DNA of 64,000 nucleotides from positions 150,480,699 through 150,544,698 of the forward strand of contig NC_092050.1 in assembly GCF_003086295.3 (NCBI RefSeq), read 5' to 3'. A program made the translations under genes and the position numbers. Below, piece after piece: positions 58,901-64,000 of the stretch (position 1 is its first letter; the number at the start of each line of letters is the position of its first letter). The notes under the pieces were generated by a model. The model searched no databases and was not told the origin of the DNA. It worked only from the letters and a program-made list of their open reading frames with translations. The stretch comes from Arachis hypogaea. Lineage: Eukaryota > Streptophyta > Magnoliopsida > Fabales > Fabaceae.

Positions 58901-59968
58901 GTTTTAATATCGAATAATAATATTTTATAATTTATAAAAAATCAAAGAGTATAAAAAATGTATCATAGGAGTGAAAAAAAATATTACTAAATAGAAGAAT
59001 AATTGGTAAATAAATAAAATTATTTTTTAGTATATATAATTTTTATGGTTAATAAGTTATGAAATATAAAAATAAGTAAAATAAAAAAAAATGAAATTAT
59101 ATTTTTTTGATAAATTAAAAAAATATCACAATCGTATAATTGATGATGGACATATAACTATTAGATAATAAATTATAAAAAAAAAGTATTAATAGAAATA
59201 TTAGATTTGATATTAAAATAAAAATATAAACAATGAATAAAAATCTAAATTTTAAAATCAAAATATTTAAGATCAACAAAGCAAATGAAGAAAAATTTTT
59301 GATAAATAATAACTCAAACATTAATATGACAATAAATTAAATCAAATAATATATATTTAAATTAAATAAATTAAATAATTAATATAATAAATTAATTATA
59401 ATTATTTGGCTGAATAAAATAAGTTAAACAATAAAAAATATCTTATAAATATGTCATATAAAAATTATAACACTTTTAAAAATTATTAATCAAGAATATT
59501 AAATTTTAACATGTAACAATGTTGATCATATTACTTTGATTTTAAGAATAAAAATATACTAAAATATAAAACAATTCTAAGTATATTTTAACAAAAATAA
59601 TCCTTGATAATAATTTCTTTTGCTATGATAATAAAAAAGGTAATTCAAAAACAAATTTTTTATCTCATGTTAGATTATACTCTTACTTAAATTAATTTTA
59701 ATATAAGAGTAAGAAAATTTAAAAATTTTACTCATAAATCTTAAGAAAATGTCTCCAACTTTAACTAGTAATATTATTTAAAGAAAAATTTTTAAAAAGA
59801 TAAGATTCTAATATAAATATTTTAATTTAATCACAAACTATATATTACTATCAATGAATAATTGTTATATTTTAAAAATAAATAAAATTATTACTTATTA
59901 ATTTTATTATCTATAATATTAAAATTAGTTAAACTTTAATTTTAATTAATTTTATAAAATTTTTATAA
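58901..59968. other. AT-rich intergenic DNA
   Basis: No gene, RNA or transposon boundary seen. Confidence 0.5.
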
Positions 59969-59977
59969 TAAAAATTA

Positions 59978-61228
59978 GGGATAAATATTGTTTTGGTCCC
60001 TAACGTTGAGGGTCAGAATCAAAACCATTCCCAACGTAATTTTTTATTTAGAATCATCCGTAACGTTTTTTTTTTTCGTATTAAAATTGTTCTTTTTAAT
60101 AAAATTTTTAATTTTATTTCTAAACTACCTTTATTTTAATAAAAAAATTGTAACATTTTTAAAAAAATAAAAGAAAAGAACGCATTTTGGGGGGAGGGAG
60201 GGGAAAGGAAATGCATTTTTGGGGGTGGGGGTGGGGAAAGGAAACGCGAAGGGGGGAGGGGAGGAGGCCATCGCCTTCACCGCGGGTCTCCACCATCGCT
60301 TCTTGCTATCGCCGCTACCTTTGGGTCCTTCGCCATCGAGCACGAGCAGCGAGAGAGGAGATTTGAGAAAGAGAGAGGGAGCACCGGTGGAGGGGAGGAC
60401 GTCGCCGCCGTTCATGCATGCTTCTACCGCCGCCATGGAGTGCATCGCTGGGAAGGGGAGCCCGACGCGAGGAGGGCGGCACGCGAAGGAGAGAGAGGAA
60501 TCTGAGGCTGAGCTGGGTTCCTACTACCGCCGATCTGCCCAGCCGCCGTCGCCCACGAGTTGCCGGTGGTTCTGCTTCAGCTTCTGCATCTGCGTCTTCT
60601 TCTTGCTTCGCCTTCTGCTCCTTGCTTTGGCTTGAGCTTCTGCTTCTGCTTCTTGTTGAATTTGTGCTTCTGCTTGTGTTGATTTGGCTTTGTGCTTGAC
60701 TTTCTGCATCTGTTTCTGCTTCGGTTTCTGCTTTCTGCTTCTGCTCGTATTGATTTTTTCTGCTTGTGTTGATTTTTATGTCATTTGAATTTTTTTTAAT
60801 GTTGAATGTTGTGTTATTATTGATTTGAATGTTATGTTATTGTTGATAATGGATTCTTGAATTTGAATGTATGTTCTGTTGTTATTGTTGTTGTGGAAAG
60901 AAATGGCTGATAGTGGAAATAAGGGAGGTGACAGTGGTGAAGAATGCAGAATGAATGGTGGTGGTGGAGAATGCAAAATGAACGGATGGCTGATAGTGGA
61001 AATAAGAGGGTGGCGATGGTGGAGAATGCAGAATAAACGGTGGTGGCAGGGAATGCAAAATGAACAGTAGTGCAGTTGGGGGTATTGTTGTCTTTTAAAA
61101 AATTATTTTATTCAAAAGGACGATTTTAATACGAAATAAAACGTTAAGGATGATTCTAAATAAAAAATTACGTTGAAACGGTTTTGATTCTGACCCTTAA
61201 CATTAGGGATCAAAATAATACTTATCCC
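59978..61228. mobile_element. MULE-like element (1251 bp) with GC-rich cargo
   Basis: Flanked by identical 9-bp TAAAAATTA (59969-59977 and 61229-61237). Terminal inverted repeats of about 130 bp start GGGATAAATATTGTTTTGGT at the left; the right end is the inverse of CAAAATAATACTTATCCC. The AT-rich ends enclose a GC-rich core (60185-60640) and CTTCTGCTTCTGC repeats (60570-60760). Open frames in the core are compositional; one plus-strand frame (60219-60635) ends in a Cys/Leu-rich stretch of no recognised family. Confidence 0.85.
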
Positions 61229-61489
61229 TAAAAATTACTATATATATTTTTGTTTAAAAAATATTTTATATATTTTTATATATTATTCTGTGCAAGACAC
61301 CGTACATGTACTAGTTTGTGTAAAAATCAAGATTTACATTTTTATATATTATTATTTATATGATTCTCATACTCATGCTACAAATTAAGAAAGAAAAAGT
61401 GTTTTTCTCAGCCTGCAAAATAAGTAATAAATAAATTTTCAGTATATTGCACGGGTGTTTCCAACGAAATATGGACAAATAATTTTTTT

Positions 61490-62550
61490 TTTTGAAATTA
61501 CAAGCTCAACACCACCGGTGGAGCAGATAAAGATCAAACATAAGAACGACTCAAAGAAAACCATCACTAACAACAACCCAAAGAGTTACAGCAACTCCTA
61601 GTCATTTTCGGCATTGCCATTAATAACCAAGGGGAGCACCACCAATCCACTCGTCGGATAGCACAAAGGACCTGTTGATGATTTCCACCACACCGGAGCC
61701 TTGATTATTGAACACTCTATCATTTCTTTCTAGCCAAATTGCCCAGATCGCCGCAAAGAATCCAATCAACTACCTCTTCCGCTCATTCCTTCTTTGTGAA
61801 GCAGTCGTCTAGCTCTCAAAGTGTTGCTTCAGTGTACCTGGGATGGTCCATTATCTTCCAAGGACAAAAAGCCAAGCACACCACACCTGCCACGTGAGCT
61901 CACAACCAAGAAACAGATGAAAAGCAGACTCTACAGACTTACAGCACAAAGTACACAAATTGTCAAGCTGGTCAATGACACTTAATCTACATAGTCTTTC
62001 CTTAGTATTCATTCTCTCAATCAAAACAAACGAAGAAAACAATTCGACCCTAGGTGGGACGAAACCCCTCCAAATAGCACTTGTGAAGCTGTAGCTTGTT
62101 ATTTCTTTCGGAAGTACTGCTTCCTGCATCACCTACACAAATGAGTTAGTAGAGAAAATACCAGTTCTATCAAATTTCTAAATCACCCTATCCTCCCTCT
62201 CAACTATAAGCTTAACTGAACGTAAGATCTCATGAAGTTGGTTCAAAAGTTTCAGCTCCCACTGAAATAACTCCCTCCTCCACTACTGAAAGCTCTATAT
62301 CCACTCTAGCCCATCCTAAAACCCGTAGTCCCCTATAACAGATCCTTTAAGGTTTGAGACCGAGAAAAGTTTAGGAAACAGATCTTTTAAGGCATCACCA
62401 GTTATCCAAATATCCTCCTAAAAACGGATTGTTCTGCCGTTCCTTACATCCATTACCAATCCGCTGATCATCTTTTCTCTTATTTGTGGCTCTCTGATTT
62501 GAAGCTGACAAATATTCTTCCACTAACTCCCTCTTAAAAGAACAGGTTGA
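61490..62550 (-). pseudogene. LINE remnant: RT zinc-binding (zf-RVT) and C-terminal region
   Basis: Read on the minus strand. The start (near 62250-62140) has decayed frames typical of the segment after LINE RT, then comes a clear zinc-binding domain at 62132-61851 (SAIWRGFVPPRVELFSSFVL, MNTKERLCRL, CTLCCKSVESAFHLFLGCEL, then WQVWCAWLF). The tail to about 61600 is eroded by stops, and a T run at 61481-61492 (poly(A) on the minus strand) marks the 3' end. The endonuclease and RT are absent: 5' truncated. Target duplication not found. Confidence 0.75.
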
Positions 62551-62559
62551 CCACACAGC

Positions 62560-63019
62560 ATTTTAGAAGAGTTCATGTTATTACAAGAACATAAAATAAA
62601 TTATTTTACATATTTTCTACACTTCAAAAGTTTATTGCCATTTCTATTTTAGCTATTTTGTCACCTTAATTAAAGGGATACACTTTACAATAATATTTTA
62701 ATATTAAAATTTTTGATAATGATGTTTTAGATGTCAATAATCAAATAATATTTTTTAATAAACTTTAAAAACTTGTTAATAATTATGTTTTAAATTCATA
62801 AGTTGTGTACATAAAAATACAGATTTTTTTAAAATTTGAGTTAAATACAATTTTTTTTTTTATTTTCATTAGTTTTTATTTTTTATTTTCCTTAAAAAAT
62901 TGCCGTGGGTTGGTAGATGATTCATGCATGATGCATGTGTTATGTGTACCTATCATTTCCAAAGCTGATTGGGCTACCCCTTATTTATGGGGAAAAATCA
63001 GTTAATTAAAAAGTAATGA
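62560..63019. other. AT-rich intergenic DNA
   Basis: No gene seen; T-rich stretch at 62820-62900. Confidence 0.5.
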
Positions 63020-63200
63020 AATCATCATGGATCGATAAAGTGAATAAGTGTTTGTGGAATAAGTGTTAATGGTTTAAATTTTATTTTATATATGTAGTAA
63101 TTTATTGACCAACAATAAATTTTTAAATAGAATTTTAATAAATAACAAATTAATTTTAAATTTATTAAATTAAAAGATACCGTAAAAATAAAAAGGTAAT
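63020..63200 (+). mobile_element. Degenerate SINE, family B
   Basis: Follows the order of the copy at 50104-50287: GTAGTAATTTATTGACCAAC, TTTTTAAATAGAATTT, AATAACAAATTAATT and AAAAGATACCGTAAAAAT. Its head is poorly preserved. Confidence 0.55.
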
Positions 63201-64000
63201 GACATAATGTTCTTCTAAATAATAGAAAAAGTAAAGATTATAATATTATATTAAAATCTGAGACGCAAATGTTTGTGGAATAAATATGATGAGGTAAATA
63301 TCAAATCGGTACTCAAAAGATTCTGACGTTGATAAAATAGTATCTGACTTTTGTTATTGATAAAATAATCCCTGAAAGATTTTAAAATTTGACAAGCGTG
63401 TTTCCAATCTCACCGGAGCATATCTCCGGCAAACACGCTGCTGACGTGACCACCGTGCTTTGCTGAGATGGCAAAAAATCCTCCCCAACCCTAATCCTTC
63501 TCGTCCCCAACGCACTCCCCTTCCCCCTCCCCAATGCACTCTCCCCCTTTCTCCTCCCGAATGCACTCTCTCCCTTCCCCCTCCCCAACGCACTCCCCCT
63601 CCCGACGCACTCTCCTCCTTCTCATTCTCACACATACACTAAAAATTACTAACAACAAACTACCAAGAATCTTACTCCAGATGAGAATGGCTAAATGTCA
63701 GTGTAAAAAGTTTCCCTCTTAGTTTCTATTATGATGGCAATGAAAATTTGAAAATATGTTCATAAGCTTTACAACTAAAGGTAAAGATTTCTCATCTAGC
63801 CACATTTTCTATTTCATTTTTAAGAAAGTACCAAATCCAGAAGGATCCTTCTATATCCAGTACCAAATCCTAAACACAATTCACTCTCTTCCAAAGTGAG
63901 TCAGAAATTATTGCTTTAATGGCTAAATGCTTACCCCACAGCAATTTTAGAAAAAAAATGAGAAGCCACAAATTATATTCTTTTCTATTATTGTTGTTCT
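63201..64000. other. Intergenic DNA with a low-complexity pyrimidine block
   Basis: No gene called. 63480-63625 is a C/T-rich imperfect repeat (CTCCCCAACGCACTCCCCCT-type units of 20-30 bp) with frames open on both strands by composition. 63300-63470 looks like the end of a non-coding repeat. Confidence 0.4.

Noticed and set aside
60219..60709. GC-rich frames including a Cys/Leu-rich C-terminus
   Set aside because: Composition-driven frames inside a transposon core; no recognised family, although gene capture is raised as a finding.
63354..63722. Gly/Arg- or Pro/Ser-rich frames near the right edge
   Set aside because: Both strands open through an imperfect CTCCCC-type repeat; not credible as protein.

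Overview
The window is nuclear DNA from a flowering plant: genes with many GT-AG introns, AT-rich intergenic DNA and dense nested transposons. A legume close to peanut (Arachis) is my inference from the look of the transposon-encoded plant mobile domain (PMD) and MULE proteins and the repeat families; no search was run. Only three ordinary host genes are visible: an AP-4 complex sigma subunit (7437-9820, +, 4 exons, 143 aa), a gamma-glutamyltransferase/glutathione hydrolase (14516-11131, -, 7 exons, 617 aa) and a myo-inositol oxygenase (56255-53259, -, 10 exons, 318 aa). All three splice into open frames with their key residues present.

Nearly everything else is mobile DNA. 1-3.1 kb: the 3' end of a MuDR-like (MULE) transposase facing a small GRF-zinc-finger/membrane protein. 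3.5-7.1 kb: a large palindromic element carrying three further insertions (173-bp MITE, 1.48-kb solo LTR, 0.7-kb hAT-like element). 14.8-15.6 kb: a non-autonomous MULE whose termini match those of a 3.4-kb MULE at 32.6-36.0 kb. 19.6-32.3 kb: a complete Tat-type Ty3/Gypsy retrotransposon with two 1083-bp LTRs, gag, protease, RT, RNase H, a second (archaeal-like) RNase H, integrase and, on the opposite strand, an intron-containing PMD/coiled-coil gene. 32.6-36.0 kb and 36.0-46.25 kb: two adjacent MULEs, each with a transposase gene facing a PMD gene. 46.4-50.1 kb: one foldback element inserted into the terminal repeat of another of the same family. 50-64 kb: short SINEs, MITEs, a GC-rich-cargo MULE-like element (59978-61228) and a LINE remnant.

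The main theme is that PMD-coding genes occur in three separate elements (one retrotransposon, two DNA transposons) within 27 kb, each time on the strand opposite the mobility genes and converging on them. The first MULE (1-3.1 kb) has the same convergent layout with a GRF-finger/membrane protein in the second-gene position, as mudrA/mudrB in maize MuDR. All these element genes are damaged by stops, frameshifts or insertions, so the window records past rather than present activity.

Many insertions can be dated relative to one another because their target-site duplications (TSDs) are readable: 9 bp for Mutator-type elements (14778-15579, 32615-36012, 46395-47834, 46380-50071, 56559-56700, 59978-61228), 8 bp for hAT-like or unclassified ones (4424-4596, 42772-44253) and 11-18 bp for SINEs.
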